NCBI GenBank assembly: GCA_001970955.1 | Contig: MPUH01001222.1 | Location: 1-20,738 of the forward strand | Source of the DNA: Stentor coeruleus | Taxonomy: Eukaryota > Ciliophora > Heterotrichea > Heterotrichida > Stentoridae | Direction: 5' to 3' | Length of the DNA: 20,738 nt | Shown: positions 1-8,603 of the stretch, piece by piece | How the letters are laid out: each line of letters opens with the position of its first letter | Position numbering within the stretch: the first letter of the stretch is position 1 | Translations under genes and position numbers: made by a program | The notes under the pieces: model-generated | The model's input: the letters and a program-made list of their open reading frames with translations, nothing else | What the model was told of the DNA's origin: nothing | The model's database searches: none

Positions 1-274
1 ATTGAGGGGGTTTTCTATTTATATTATGGATGTTTCAGCATTAAAAATAATTTTGAACTTCTGTGAATTAATATGAATTTGGATTGGAAATAATAATTTT
101 GTAGAAGTTTTGAAAATTAAAATTTTTGAAATTTTGGTAGGATTCCATTTAAGTATAGTTTTTAATATATAACAGTATAAATTGATGCAATATTAGCTCA
201 GATGATAATCATCTAGTAAAGAATTTATGCTTTTTATCATTGCTATGATAGCATATATGACATTATTATATACT
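1..274. other. AT-rich stretch without a recognisable gene
   Basis: Both strands were read and show no coding pattern, RNA gene or repeat that I can support. It lies immediately beyond the 3' end of the decayed kinase copy on the minus strand, so it may include that copy's former 3' flank. Confidence 0.5.
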
Positions 275-828
275 TTTAATTATAATCCTATCACCAATAA
301 TATCTGCTTCATTCATCAAATCTGTTGCAATCTCGTCTGGCATTATACAACTAGTCTCTAGTCACTTTTTAATTCAGCCTTTTCTATTGACTGTCTTTAT
401 CAAACTAACAAAACATTTTTTTAGATTTTCTTTTATCAATAAAATTTCTTCTTCTATAGCAACTCTTAGGTATTCTATATAGTCTATTTTATCACTACCA
501 TCTGAGTCTATACTTTGATTATATCTTCTTCTAAAAGAATTTCTTTTTGCAGCTCATGAGTTCTCCTGTGCTGATTGCCCCATCTTTATTTTTTTCAATC
601 TGATAAAAAACTTATTCTAGTGGCGGGTTGAGCTCATGCTTGAGACATGCGATATCATGAAGATTTTAAAGATATTTTTGAGATTTGAAGTGGATTTTAT
701 GCTTTTTAAACAGGCAAAGATCTTATTGTAGGTCGCTTTTTCTGAACGTTCTTCTACTAGTATGAGCCATGGTCATCTTCAAAATATTCATAAACTTTGA
801 GGGTATTAGGATGGTCTAGGGTTTCTAG
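275..828 (-). pseudogene. Decayed CDPK-like (calcium-dependent protein kinase) copy with EF-hands
   Basis: Read on the minus strand, three blocks align in order with a CDPK but in different frames. At 828-760 the peptide LDHPNTLKVYEYFEDD matches the conserved aC-b4-b5 part of CAMK/CDPK kinase domains. At 599-534 IEKNKDGAISTGEL matches the first EF-hand. At 508-275, one continuous frame gives DSDGSDKIDYIEYL (second EF-hand), then ENLKKCFVSL, two in-frame TGA stops, and finally MPDEIATDLMNEADIIGDR (last EF-hand, with its loop partly lost). Most of the catalytic domain (HRD, DFG and APE regions) is absent between about 760 and 720, so an internal deletion of roughly 170 codons is inferred. The order, frameshifts and stops indicate a dead gene copy rather than missed introns. 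The original start may lie near an ATG at 1060, but that part is not convincingly alignable. Family-level identity is fairly sure, because the EF-hand spacing and the kinase block co-occur. Confidence 0.75.
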
Positions 829-1262
829 ATCCCAACTTCAATAAATACTGAAGGATTCGAATATCCTCTTCAGAAATACCTAATTATTAAGGATTTGTAC
901 CTATTGGAAACTTGTCGAGGTTGTTGATGCCATAGAATAACTCGGTGTTATCTTAGACCAAATTTTCAGCTTGAATTGAAGATGTTTTTTGTCGTTGTAG
1001 ACTTGGGGATGATGTAGGTAGAGGCTCTTGAATCATTATCCTTCCCGAGAAGATTTTCCATTTATTTGTGGATATTAGGATTTAGTTTAAATTTGTGTGC
1101 TGATATAAGCTACATGATTTTTATATTTTCATATTGACTATGATGCTTTAAAATGATTGAATGATTATATAGTTGTAAATACAATAATAATTAAAATTAG
1201 TAATCATAGCAATACATATAATATTTATTTTATAAAGATGCGTAATTCTTTAATTTCAAGCC

Positions 1263-1278
1263 TTTTACTAAAACTTTA
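1263..1278 (+). repeat. Target-site duplication, left copy
   Basis: The 16-mer ttttactaaaacttta occurs here and again at 1601-1616. With one mismatch the match extends leftward to 20 bp (1259-1278 and 1597-1616). It sits exactly at the 5' boundary of the retrotransposon-like coding sequence. Confidence 0.7.
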
Positions 1279-1600
1279 TCCTATACTTATCGAAGACGAA
1301 GACGAAGAACATATTATAGAAGAATGCCCATTATATAATGATGCAAGAACAATCTTAAGAGAAAATTTAAAAAAACAAATAATAGACATATACTACAAAC
1401 TTACACTAGTAGAAATAGTACTAAACGGCAAAAAATTTGAAAAATGTATAAGAGAAAAAAGCAATAAAATTAAAAGAAAGGTAGACAGCATCATAAAAAA
1501 ACTTCGTAGAAAACATTGATAATAAGAGAAAACATCTGAAAATTAATTAATACAGAGTTCACAACTGTGAACGATATTTTTTCTAACTAACTAACTAGCT
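1279..1600 (+). mobile_element. 5'-truncated non-LTR retrotransposon (LINE) tail, about 322 bp
   Basis: The open frame from 1279 to 1519 encodes the C-terminal tail of a LINE reverse-transcriptase ORF. It contains EDEDEEHIIEECPLYNDAR, the familiar E-x2-H-x4-C-P-x-Y-x3-R pattern that follows the CxxC pair in such proteins, then a lysine-rich helical end and a TGA stop. The preceding CxxC and the whole RT domain are missing, as in a 5'-truncated copy. About 60 nt after the stop is a ctaa microsatellite (1583-1598), then the second copy of the 16-20 bp direct repeat. Truncation at the 5' end, a simple-repeat 3' tail and a 16-20 bp target duplication together are the signature of target-primed reverse transcription. 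The open frame extends upstream of 1279 through host DNA by chance and has no good ATG, so I do not call it a gene. Confidence 0.75.
1583..1598 (+). repeat. ctaa microsatellite tail of the LINE copy
   Basis: Three full ctaa units plus a partial one (ctaactaactaactag) directly precede the right-hand target-site duplication. Short tandem-repeat 3' tails instead of poly(A) are known for several LINE clades. Confidence 0.6.
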
Positions 1601-1616
1601 TTTTACTAAAACTTTA
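1601..1616 (+). repeat. Target-site duplication, right copy
   Basis: Exact copy of the 16-mer at 1263-1278, located right after the ctaa tail. The two copies bracket 322 bp. Confidence 0.7.
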
Positions 1617-1859
1617 CATAATAATTAACTAAGTTCCAGAAAATCCATATCTTTTAACACAGATTATTCATCATATTATTTTTTTTAAAGCTTTTATTGC
1701 CCATATAATAAATTTATCAGTTAAAAATCTCTGCTTTTAACTCAAATCCAAAATGTTTTTTAATCAATTACCCCAATTAATCTCCTATAATCTTTCTTAA
1801 AAGCCTTCAAAATTTCTTTACATCATTTTCTAACTGGATGTTGATCAATATAATTCAAT

Positions 1860-3201
1860 ATGTCAGATAAAGTCCTCTTAGGTTTATACGGCCTCGGCAT
1901 GATAGGTCCATCAATCCAATCAATTCTAGCTCCATTCTTCCCTTTAGTAGCTCACAAAAAAAATATCTCTGACAAGATGATAGGAACAATTTTTGGTATC
2001 CAGCCATTAATCGCCGGGATCTGTTCTCCAATCTACGGCATGATCCTTTCTAAATACGGACGTAAGAAAATTATTTTAACCGCAGCTTTCCTAATGGTAA
2101 CATTATATAAAGATCCTAAGTGCCCTAGCTTTTGCCATAGCTCCAACATTTGATGGCGATACATTCATATCAGTCTGTCTTCTATCAAGATTTTTCCAGG
2201 GTGTAGGTGGTTCAGGCATTGCTACATCAATAGTTGCAATTTTCTCAACAAGTTATAGAGAAAGACTTGAAGAGATTTTTGGCATTCAACAATCCTTAAC
2301 TGGAGTATCCTTGATAATAGGTCCACTAATTGGCATGGGCTTATTTGCTATTGGGGGTTTTAGTTTTATGCTTTACTGCTTTGCAGCTATTTTCTTTGTA
2401 GGATTTGCTTATCTTTTAATAGTCCTTCCCCCTGATGAAGATGTTATAGATACAAAAAACCCTGTTTCATGGATTCAGATGCTTAGAGTTAAAGTAAGGT
2501 CAATATAGAGTGTTTTAATGGATTTCTTTGCTATATGTGTAGCTTATGGAAGCCTTGGCGCTTTGGAGCCTATTTTACAAGGCTTTTTGCAAGATACTTA
2601 TAAGATAAAAGATGAATATGTGGCTATTTTCTTTGTTATCCCATCTTTAGCTTTCCCACTTACAGTTGTTGTCATGCGTAAGTGCATGCAAAGGTTTTCA
2701 GCAAAAGGCAAAATCTGTCTTGGGCTTATTTTAATCAGCATATCCACTCAACTTATAGGCCCTGCATCATTTACCTTACTTCCAAGCAATTTGTTTATGA
2801 CAATAACATCTATTCTTTTTATTGGCTCAGGGATTGCTATGGTTATGATACCAAGTTTAAATGATATGGTTGAAGATGCTACAAAAAAAATTAGTGATGT
2901 CAGGCCAGCTCTTATATCAGATAGAGTGTCGGGGTTGATTGCCCTTGCAATGTATGTTGGAAAAGCAACTTCTGGACCTTTTGCTGGAGCTTTAAGAGAT
3001 AATATGTCTTTTGGAGATGCTTTATCAATTGTTGGGTTTATAATTTTGGCTTATATGATTGTTTATGGGATTGTGGCTGGAGGGTTTAATGAGCTTGCTG
3101 GAAGAAGACAGGTGAATAAAACCGATTCATTATTATTGGAAAAGGAGATGGTAGAGAATAGAAAGAAATCTTTTTATTTGCTTGAGGAAGATGACGTTTA
3201 A
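1860..3201 (+). CDS. MFS transporter, SLC18B1-like, three exons
   Basis: This is a 12-TM major facilitator superfamily transporter of 436 aa, built from exons 1860-2096, 2113-2493 and 2509-3201. Splicing out a 16-nt and a 15-nt intron gives one uninterrupted frame. The N-terminal half has the SLC18B1-like run SILAPFFPLVAHKKNISD (about residues 21-38) and the MFS motif A version GMILSKYGRKK (residues 60-70). Exon 2 has RFFQGVGGSG and the motif-C-like region GVSLIIGPLIGMG. The relatives SLC18B1 and VMAT/VAChT are proton-driven exporters of polyamines or amines into vesicles, so a vesicular or plasma-membrane organic-cation carrier is plausible, but the substrate is not shown. The start ATG at 1860 is the first in frame and matches the start of the family's TM1. 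The C-terminus is short and acidic. Membrane location is sure, subfamily less so. Confidence 0.85.
2097..2112 (+). other. 16-nt spliceosomal mini-intron (MFS intron 1)
   Basis: The sequence gtaacattatataaag has GT...AG ends and an A five bases before the last base. Removing it shifts the frame by one and joins ...AAFLM to ILSALAFAIAP, restoring an MFS transmembrane segment. Confidence 0.9.
2494..2508 (+). other. 15-nt spliceosomal mini-intron (MFS intron 2)
   Basis: The sequence gtaaggtcaatatag contains an in-frame TAG stop at its 3' end. Removing it joins ...QMLRVK to SVLMDFFAI without a change of frame. Confidence 0.9.
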
Positions 3202-3263
3202 TAGATTTTATATGCTTAGTTAATAGGTTTACAAGATTTTTATTCCAAGACGATTAGCTTTGC

Positions 3264-3422
3264 ATGAAACCACAGCAGAGTCTTAGAAAAAAGTCTTTAC
3301 CAAGCTTTTCCAAAACAAAATCCAAAATCCAAAGTAGAAAAATGAATGCCCTTATAGATTATTTGATTAATTTAGAAAACCTTCAGCAGGGCATTGTTCC
3401 AGTTACAGTTTTCAAGACCTGA
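3264..3422 (+). CDS. Possible 52-aa basic small protein
   Basis: An ATG-initiated frame ends with TGA after 52 codons. The N-terminal half is rich in Lys, Arg and Ser (MKPQQSLRKKSLPSFSKTKS), followed by a leucine-rich helix-like stretch. I recognise no family. It sits in the 399-nt gap between the MFS gene and the four-TM gene, which is unusually long for such a compact locus. A TGA end is unlike the other genes here, which use TAA or TAG. It may be chance, a true microprotein, or a remnant. Confidence 0.25.
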   Translation: MKPQQSLRKKSLPSFSKTKSKIQSRKMNALIDYLINLENLQQGIVPVTVFKT

Positions 3423-3600
3423 TTTAGAAACTTTTAGATCCATACAACATCTTAATAATGATTAAAACAAATCTCTAACAAGACCAGCAAAGTCAAAAAT
3501 TTCAGCGAGTCACAATTTTTAATTAAACCCACTTCTCCAATAAGTCCCTCTCTAATTTTACTCTAATGCTTAACCATATTCATAATCTCTGGTAATAAAA

Positions 3601-4146
3601 ATGAACTATTCTGAGGAGAACGAAAAAGGTCATTCCGGGTTTAAAGATATCTACGTTGACGGAAGCTCAGACCCAAAACCACAAGATCCACCCGTGACTT
3701 TCCAATCGCCTAATCCTATCATGTTCCAGCCAGGGCCTATACAAAGCTCTCCAAACATAAGCAGGCTTGAGACTATTGAAATGCATTCTAGGATAGTAAA
3801 ATGGACGTCTTTGGTTTTGAGTATTTTTTCTTTCTTATATCTTTTACCTGGAGCTATTCCTCTTGTTGTAACATTTGTGTTCCCGATATTAGGCTTTATA
3901 GCTGCCCATAAATACAATGAGTGTCTTATCAAGTTTTATACAATTTACTTGATACTTATTAATATTGTCCAGATTATTGTCATGGCTGTTATTGGAGGTG
4001 TTGCTTATATTGTGTTTCAGTGCTTTGTCATGCTTGCAGAGGATATTATTTTGGTATATAGTATTAAACTTACAAAAGAAATATCAGGATTGACACAGAG
4101 TGAGAGAAATATATTAAATGGAATCCAAGCTAGGAGTATTAGTTAA
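3601..4146 (+). CDS. Four-TM membrane protein with proline-rich N-terminus, family unknown
   Basis: Single-exon gene of 181 aa. Residues 1-62 are hydrophilic and rich in Pro and Ser (several PNP/PGP/SSP motifs), with no signal peptide. Four hydrophobic segments follow at about 69-84, 86-103, 112-131 and 133-155, and then a short soluble tail with a possible helix. The layout (cytosolic proline-rich N-tail, four close TMs) recalls small tetraspan proteins of secretory or plasma membranes, but I see no signature that assigns it to tetraspanins, MARVEL or DUF4870-type families. ATG 3601 is the first in the open frame and is preceded by an A-rich stretch, as usual in ciliates. The stop TAA lies just before an assembly-derived duplication in the 3' flank. 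I do not assign a function. Confidence 0.75.
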   Translation: MNYSEENEKGHSGFKDIYVDGSSDPKPQDPPVTFQSPNPIMFQPGPIQSSPNISRLETIEMHSRIVKWTSLVLSIFSFLYLLPGAIPLVVTFVFPILGFIAAHKYNECLIKFYTIYLILINIVQIIVMAVIGGVAYIVFQCFVMLAEDIILVYSIKLTKEISGLTQSERNILNGIQARSIS

Positions 4147-4151
4147 ATGAG

Positions 4152-4207
4152 GAGGTTTTAATAGATTTATGAGAAATAAGAAATGGGATTTTAATGTTTT
4201 GGAGATA
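4152..4207 (+). repeat. First copy of a 56-bp duplication around an N (assembly join)
   Basis: These 56 bases are repeated identically at 4209-4264, separated only by one N at 4208. The pattern is what a scaffolder leaves when two overlapping contig ends are joined without merging. The real genome probably has one copy. Confidence 0.9.
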
Positions 4208-4208
4208 N
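4208..4208. other. Single-N assembly gap
   Basis: One ambiguous base between two perfect 56-bp copies. Confidence 0.95.
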
Positions 4209-4264
4209 GAGGTTTTAATAGATTTATGAGAAATAAGAAATGGGATTTTAATGTTTTGGAGATA
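4209..4264 (+). repeat. Second copy of the 56-bp duplication
   Basis: Identical to 4152-4207. See that entry for the interpretation as a contig overlap. Confidence 0.9.
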
Positions 4265-5384
4265 TTTTTGAATGCTTGAAGTGGCTTATTGAGACAATTT
4301 TTGGTTTGGTAGCTGCTAATTGTGTGATATACTTTATATCATTAACTTTTGACTGAGAATATCAGCGAGATATGCTTTTCCTTTGTCTTTCTTGTAGGAA
4401 TTTTAAATTAAAGCGCAGTTTCCATACTTGTCAATATAAATTTTCATTTTATTAAGCAGCATTATTTTATATATATATTTGCGTGACTATAATGATCAAA
4501 TAATAGGTAATTTGCACTTTTTATCTGATTTCATATAAAAACTACTTGAAATTGCATATTAAATCTATAAATTGTGATATTAGAAGATAAAAAATATAAT
4601 AATCTAATCCCAGAGTCTTTTATATAACTCTGAAAATTGAGATTTCGACTTTTTACTGAAATTTGATTCACTTAAAAACTTTGGCAATCAAACTTTAATT
4701 TGAATTTTTGACATTATTCTTTATGACTGGGATACTTGAATAAAAGTCTTTATATGCCGTTGGAATTTTCCTCTGACATTTTCCTACAACAATTATCTAA
4801 AACTATTGCTAGATAAACTCAAACTTTTGTTTTCGCTTTCAATAAAATTCATTTAATATTCAAGAATGCTTTATATGTTTTGAATACCTCTAATTTAACG
4901 CTATTGGTTTAAAGGTCATAGATTAAGTGTTTGAAGTTATTTTGATATAGAAGAAGGGTGCTTATGGTGAGAAACAAATGAGTTTTTGATTTTAGAATAG
5001 TGGAAATTTATCCGTTGGGATATAAAAAGATATAAAGGATTTTATGAGAAGTTGAAAAGGGTAAAATCTAAAAGATTTTAGATTTGAAAGAAAGATTTAA
5101 TCTTACAAAGCGCAAAATTATATTAATAAATCTGTAGGGTCTGCAAAATTCTCTAAAAAACTACTTCTAATAAAAATATACAAAACTTAACTAAAACCAC
5201 CAAAATCTATATATTTCAAGCATATCTCTTATAATTTTTATGATCTACTATGATAACCTAAAATAATCTGCATATCTTACTCATAATTCATTTTACTATA
5301 AAAACTATCTAACAGCTTTATCTAATAAGTTAAATAATCTACTCAAAGTAATGGCTTATAAATATAAAGGTAGCTCATAAAATA
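4265..5384. other. AT-rich intergenic region, no supported gene
   Basis: No long frame, RNA gene or repeat is supported. On the minus strand at about 4460-4330 there is a stretch with only two stops in roughly 45 codons (for example KIYIDKYGNCALI, then KKDKGKAYLADILSQKLM). It could be another decayed gene fragment, but I cannot place it in a family. A short run of TA dinucleotides lies near 4470. Confidence 0.5.
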
Positions 5385-5549
5385 ATGATGCCAAAAGACA
5401 GTCCAAAAAAAGGTAGCGGGTATTGGTCAAATTCTAGTACGTCCAGCGATGACTCAAATAGAAAGCATTTTTTTATCTCAAGAAATTTTTTTTCACCTGA
5501 GCCTTCAGGCTTTCCAGCTCCAGTATTCCTGGAAAATAGACTAAGATAA
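5385..5549 (+). CDS. Possible 54-aa small protein
   Basis: The frame opens with a double ATG and ends in TAA. The N-terminal half is rich in Ser, Gly and Asn (GSGYWSNSSTSSDDSN). The C-terminal half holds FFSPEPSGFPAPVF. It is less AT-rich than its surroundings, a mild sign of coding use. I recognise no family and see no intron that would extend it. It could be a small gene or part of an unrecognised one. Confidence 0.3.
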   Translation: MMPKDSPKKGSGYWSNSSTSSDDSNRKHFFISRNFFSPEPSGFPAPVFLENRLR

Positions 5550-6313
5550 TAAAAGAATGCTTTATGGATTTTTTTTTAGATATAAAGATATATTAAGAGT
5601 ATCAGGGCTTAGTTGGATGCCAATTTTTTTATAGTTTTTAAGATTTTTAATCTAATTAAGGGTAGGCTTTTATGTTTTTTGTGATAAGTTGATTGGTTTT
5701 TTTTTATCATTGGAGTTAGGACAGTAAGACCGTTAATATGTCTTATTAGGGCTGGATATAATATGAAATAATTGAATATACGATAGAAAATCATTATATT
5801 TGAAGAAGTTTAATAATTAATAATCCTGTGATATTTTGTAATAGCCTATGAAAATTATTAGTTTTAAGAAAGATTTGAATTAAAAAAGTTAGGCTTAATG
5901 CTTATAATCTATTTTAAAACTTTATTCTAATTATAAACCATAACAAGTCATAATTTTTCCGGTTAGTCCGATGGCAGAGATCAGTCGGAGTTAGTAAGAG
6001 AAATGAATTATTAGTTAAATATTTTAATCCTAAATATGATATTATATATTTTATTAAACCTATTGGATACAAAGAATCATAACGATTTCTGACACTTATT
6101 CTTGAAGTATCTCTTTCAAATCTCTTCTTAATTTACTAATATTTTTGAGGATGATATGCTAGTTTTGTAAGTATCATAATTAACTTTAACTGATCGTAAT
6201 CTTTTTCAGTAGATGCACCTTTATTCATCTTAATTATTTTAGTAAGAGAATTTCTAGATAATTAAATTTATTCCAAAATCCTAATCAGTCCTAAACAAAT
6301 AGTCTAAGATAAA
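5550..6313. other. Intergenic region upstream of the DNAJC21-like gene
   Basis: No gene is supported. A 61-codon minus-strand frame (5794-5609) has a plausible ATG but low-complexity content (Ile, Lys and Leu dominate) and no family resemblance. A small, relatively GC-rich patch at 5959-5993 stands out and can form a 5-bp stem (5967-5971 with 5985-5989). It does not fit a tRNA, because no B-box or acceptor stem is visible. Confidence 0.5.
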
Positions 6314-7873
6314 ATGGTGTCCAAAACAGATTATTATGAGCTTTTGGGAGTGAATGAATCGTCTACAACAGATGAAATAAAATCATCTTTCCGTAAGCAA
6401 GCTCTGATTTGGCATCCAGACAAGAATGCAGATCGTTTAGAAGAGGCTCATGAAAAGTTCAAAGCAATTCATGAAGCTTATTCTGTTCTGTCAGATCCTC
6501 ATGAGAAAGCTTGGTATGACTCTCACAAGTCAGAAATCCTAACAGGGCATAAAGGTGAGGATATGGATCTTTGGAGTTATTTTAGCCCTACTGCATTTCC
6601 CGGAGGCTTTACAGACGCCCCTGATGGATTTTATACAGTATATGATGATGTATTTGAGGCTTTAAACAAAAAAGAAAATGCAGATGTGAAAGAAAAAGGC
6701 AAAATTGTAACACGCCCAAGGTTTGGCAAAGCTGAAAATACTTTCGAAAACATGAAATTGTTTTATAACTATTGGGGTAATTTCACCACAAATAGAACTT
6801 TCTCTTGGGCGGATGCTTATAACCCTAGCGAAGCCCCAAATAGAAAGGTTAGAAGACTTATTGAAGTTGAAAATACAAAAGAAAGAAACAAACAAAGAAA
6901 AGCTTATAATGATGTGGTTATAACATTGGTAGATTATATTAAAAAAAGAGACCCGAGATGGATAAGATTCACTGAAGAAGCACGTTTGGAGAAAATCAAA
7001 AAAGAAGAGCAAGATGAGATTATAAGAAAAGCTGAAGAACAGAAGCAAAAGGAATATAGAGAAGAATATCGTAAACAACAAGCTGAAAGATATGCTAAAG
7101 AATATAAAGAGAAGATGATTAACAAAGGAGAAAATGAGTCTAATGATGAAGAAGAAGAAATCAAACATTCTGATAAAGAGTCAGAAGATGAGTTGTTATG
7201 GTGTGATATTTGCAGGAAAAGTTTTGTGAATCAGGGCCAGTTAAATAACCATAACAATTCGAAAAAACATAAACAAGCTGTACAAAAAATAGTAAAAGAA
7301 GTTCAATTACCTGAAGAAGCAGCTTTAAAAAAGCCACAAAATAAAAAAACAAATGCTAAAGAAGAGCAAAAAAAACCTAACAAGGCTCAGCAAGAGGAAG
7401 AACAAAAGAAATCTAACAAAGCCAAGCAAGAAGAAGAACAAAAGAAATCTAACAAAGCCAAACAAGAAGAAGAGCAAAAGAAACCTAACAAATTTCAGCA
7501 AGAAGAAGAAAATAAAATAAATAAGAAAAAAAACCCTGATCCAGTGCATATTCAAGAAAGTGAAGATAGTGATAATAATGATGATAAGCATTTACTAAAC
7601 TTTGTGAAAAGCAAAAAAAATCGTCAAAGAGAAGATTCAGATGAATTTGACCTTCCTGAGCCTATTAAAAAACCAGAGCCAAAGGTTGGAAAAAAAGAAA
7701 AACAAGAAAATATTGTTGAGGAAGAAAAGAAAATAGGCAAAGCTAAGCAGAAACGAGAAAAGAAAAAAGCTCAAGCCAATGTTTTGCTATGCAGAGTGTG
7801 TAAAAGTGAATTTGACACAAAAAATAAACTATTCACCCACTTAAAAGAATCTGGCCATGAAAAAGCTTCCTAA
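6314..7873 (+). CDS. DNAJC21: DNAJC21/Jjj1-type J-domain zinc-finger protein
   Basis: Single-exon gene of 519 aa. The J domain spans about residues 6-72 with the catalytic HPD at 34-36. Residues about 150-215 hold the family signature [18 protein letters not shown] and the basic helix after it. A first U1-type C2H2 finger has C297, C300, H313 and H319. A long Lys/Glu-rich charged region follows, with a 12-residue tandem repeat at 350-397. The protein ends with a second finger (C493, C496, H509, H515). This order of J domain, middle finger, acidic/basic coil and C-terminal finger is that of human DNAJC21. Yeast Jjj1 shares the J domain and works with Hsp70 and Rei1 to release export factors such as Arx1 from cytoplasmic pre-60S ribosomes. 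That role is inferred from family knowledge. ATG 6314 begins the canonical J-domain start. The length is close to the human protein. Confidence 0.9.
   Translation: MVSKTDYYELLGVNESSTTDEIKSSFRKQALIWHPDKNADRLEEAHEKFKAIHEAYSVLSDPHEKAWYDSHKSEILTGHKGEDMDLWSYFSPTAFPGGFTDAPDGFYTVYDDVFEALNKKENADVKEKGKIVTRPRFGKAENTFENMKLFYNYWGNFTTNRTFSWADAYNPSEAPNRKVRRLIEVENTKERNKQRKAYNDVVITLVDYIKKRDPRWIRFTEEARLEKIKKEEQDEIIRKAEEQKQKEYREEYRKQQAERYAKEYKEKMINKGENESNDEEEEIKHSDKESEDELLWCDICRKSFVNQGQLNNHNNSKKHKQAVQKIVKEVQLPEEAALKKPQNKKTNAKEEQKKPNKAQQEEEQKKSNKAKQEEEQKKSNKAKQEEEQKKPNKFQQEEENKINKKKNPDPVHIQESEDSDNNDDKHLLNFVKSKKNRQREDSDEFDLPEPIKKPEPKVGKKEKQENIVEEEKKIGKAKQKREKKKAQANVLLCRVCKSEFDTKNKLFTHLKESGHEKAS
7361..7504 (+). 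repeat. Coding 36-bp tandem repeat, four units
   Basis: Four adjacent 36-nt units encode variants of [12 protein letters not shown] in the charged linker of the J-protein. The two central units differ by a single base over 36 nt, which suggests recent expansion or gene conversion. Units 1 and 4 are more diverged. Confidence 0.85.
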
Positions 7874-7898
7874 ATGTTAATCTTTTAGCTAAATATAA

Positions 7899-8132
7899 AT
7901 GGTAATAAGTATTTAGTCAGCATTATTCGATTTCAAAAGTTTGATTATTGTTATAGTTTTGTTTATTTGTTGTTGCTCATATATTAGGCATCTAAGGCCA
8001 AGCATGGTGAATTCGAAGACTGAAGGATTTACAGGGTTGTTTAGAAAAGCAGCTGTTATAGGAGATCGTCTGAGTCCTTATGTAGCTTTAGCTTGTGTGA
8101 TTTCTGCAATAACCACTTTATTTTTTAGGTAA
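7899..8132 (+). CDS. TMEM167: Kish/TMEM167 small secretory-pathway membrane protein, two exons
   Basis: The start codon at 7899-7901 is the entire coding part of exon 1. A 15-nt intron follows, then exon 2 from 7917 to the TAA at 8132. The spliced protein is 72 aa, the usual length of Kish proteins. It begins MSALFDFKSL and contains CSYIR, a short loop, and GDRLSPYVALACVISAI, which match the family's conserved core (ICxxxYIRxLxPS and IGERxSPYVAxxC). It has an N-terminal TM or signal-anchor (about 10-24) and a C-terminal TM (about 51-69). Kish-A/B (yeast Ksh1) are Golgi/ER membrane proteins needed in the early secretory pathway. Only 25 bp separate it from the stop of the upstream J-protein gene. 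Without splicing, exon 2 has no good ATG at its start, so simple ORF calling misses the true N-terminus. Confidence 0.93.
7902..7916 (+). other. 15-nt mini-intron directly after the ATG of the Kish gene
   Basis: The sequence gtaataagtatttag has GTAA...TAG ends and an A at position 10, as in the other 15-nt introns here. Removing it joins ATG to TCA GCA TTA TTC, giving the conserved Kish N-terminus MSALF. Confidence 0.92.
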
Positions 8133-8603
8133 TTTTATTATTGGATAATCTTATGGTTAGGAAATATCTTTATACATGGAATAGAACTTAAGCCCTTAAA
8201 CTAGTTATTTTTTAAGTTTACTTTCATTATTTAAAAATGATTTATTTCTATAAATAAGAAGGCTTTTCATCAAGCGGCTACTCAATTTTGATAGTGAAGC
8301 ATCTAAATGAGTTTTTTTATAGAATCTTTATGTTTGCCAACCATTTAAAAAGGGTAATCCAATTTTTTTCAAGGTCTCCATAAGTTGCTTTATAATAATT
8401 ATGAAATTAATCCGTTAAAAGCGAAAATCTTTGTGCTAATATAGTTTTCTTTTAGCATATATAATACAATTCATTTTGCTTATCATTTTTTAATTTTCTC
8501 ATAAATAATTGATAATATATTTAAAGGTAACTAAGACGACAGAATTATTACGATTAGTTTATTACAGAAATTTAAGAATCAAAAAAAAAAATTCATTGTA
8601 TAT
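8133..8603. other. AT-rich intergenic region
   Basis: Nothing is firmly supported. On the minus strand at about 8400-8240, two frames each run for many codons with few stops (one reads GDLEKNWITLFKWLANIK, another METLKKIGLPFLNGWQ). This could be a decayed coding fragment, but I recognise no family. Confidence 0.4.

Noticed and set aside
1157-1519. A 120-codon plus-strand frame as an intact protein-coding gene
   Set aside because: It begins at TTG, its first 40 codons lie outside the retrotransposon boundary in host DNA, and the rest is only the LINE C-terminal tail. It is a chance fusion of flank and insert.
4330-4460. Minus-strand coding-like stretch with two stops in about 45 codons
   Set aside because: No family resemblance could be named, and AT-rich DNA gives such runs by chance.
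5609-5794. Minus-strand 61-codon frame
   Set aside because: Dominated by Ile, Lys and Leu from AT-rich DNA, with no motif and no supporting context.
6662-7591. Several minus-strand frames of 60-170 codons
   Set aside because: They are antisense shadows of the Lys/Glu-rich J-protein gene, giving Phe/Leu/Ser-rich nonsense with no ATG-conserved start or homology.
8240-8400. Minus-strand stretches with few stops and protein-like peptides
   Set aside because: Two different frames look equally plausible, no family is recognisable, and there is no start. It may be another relic but the evidence is too thin.
8527-8542. A 16-nt GTAA...AG candidate intron upstream of the zinc-finger fragment
   Set aside because: Removing it leads straight into a TAA upstream, so it does not extend the frame.
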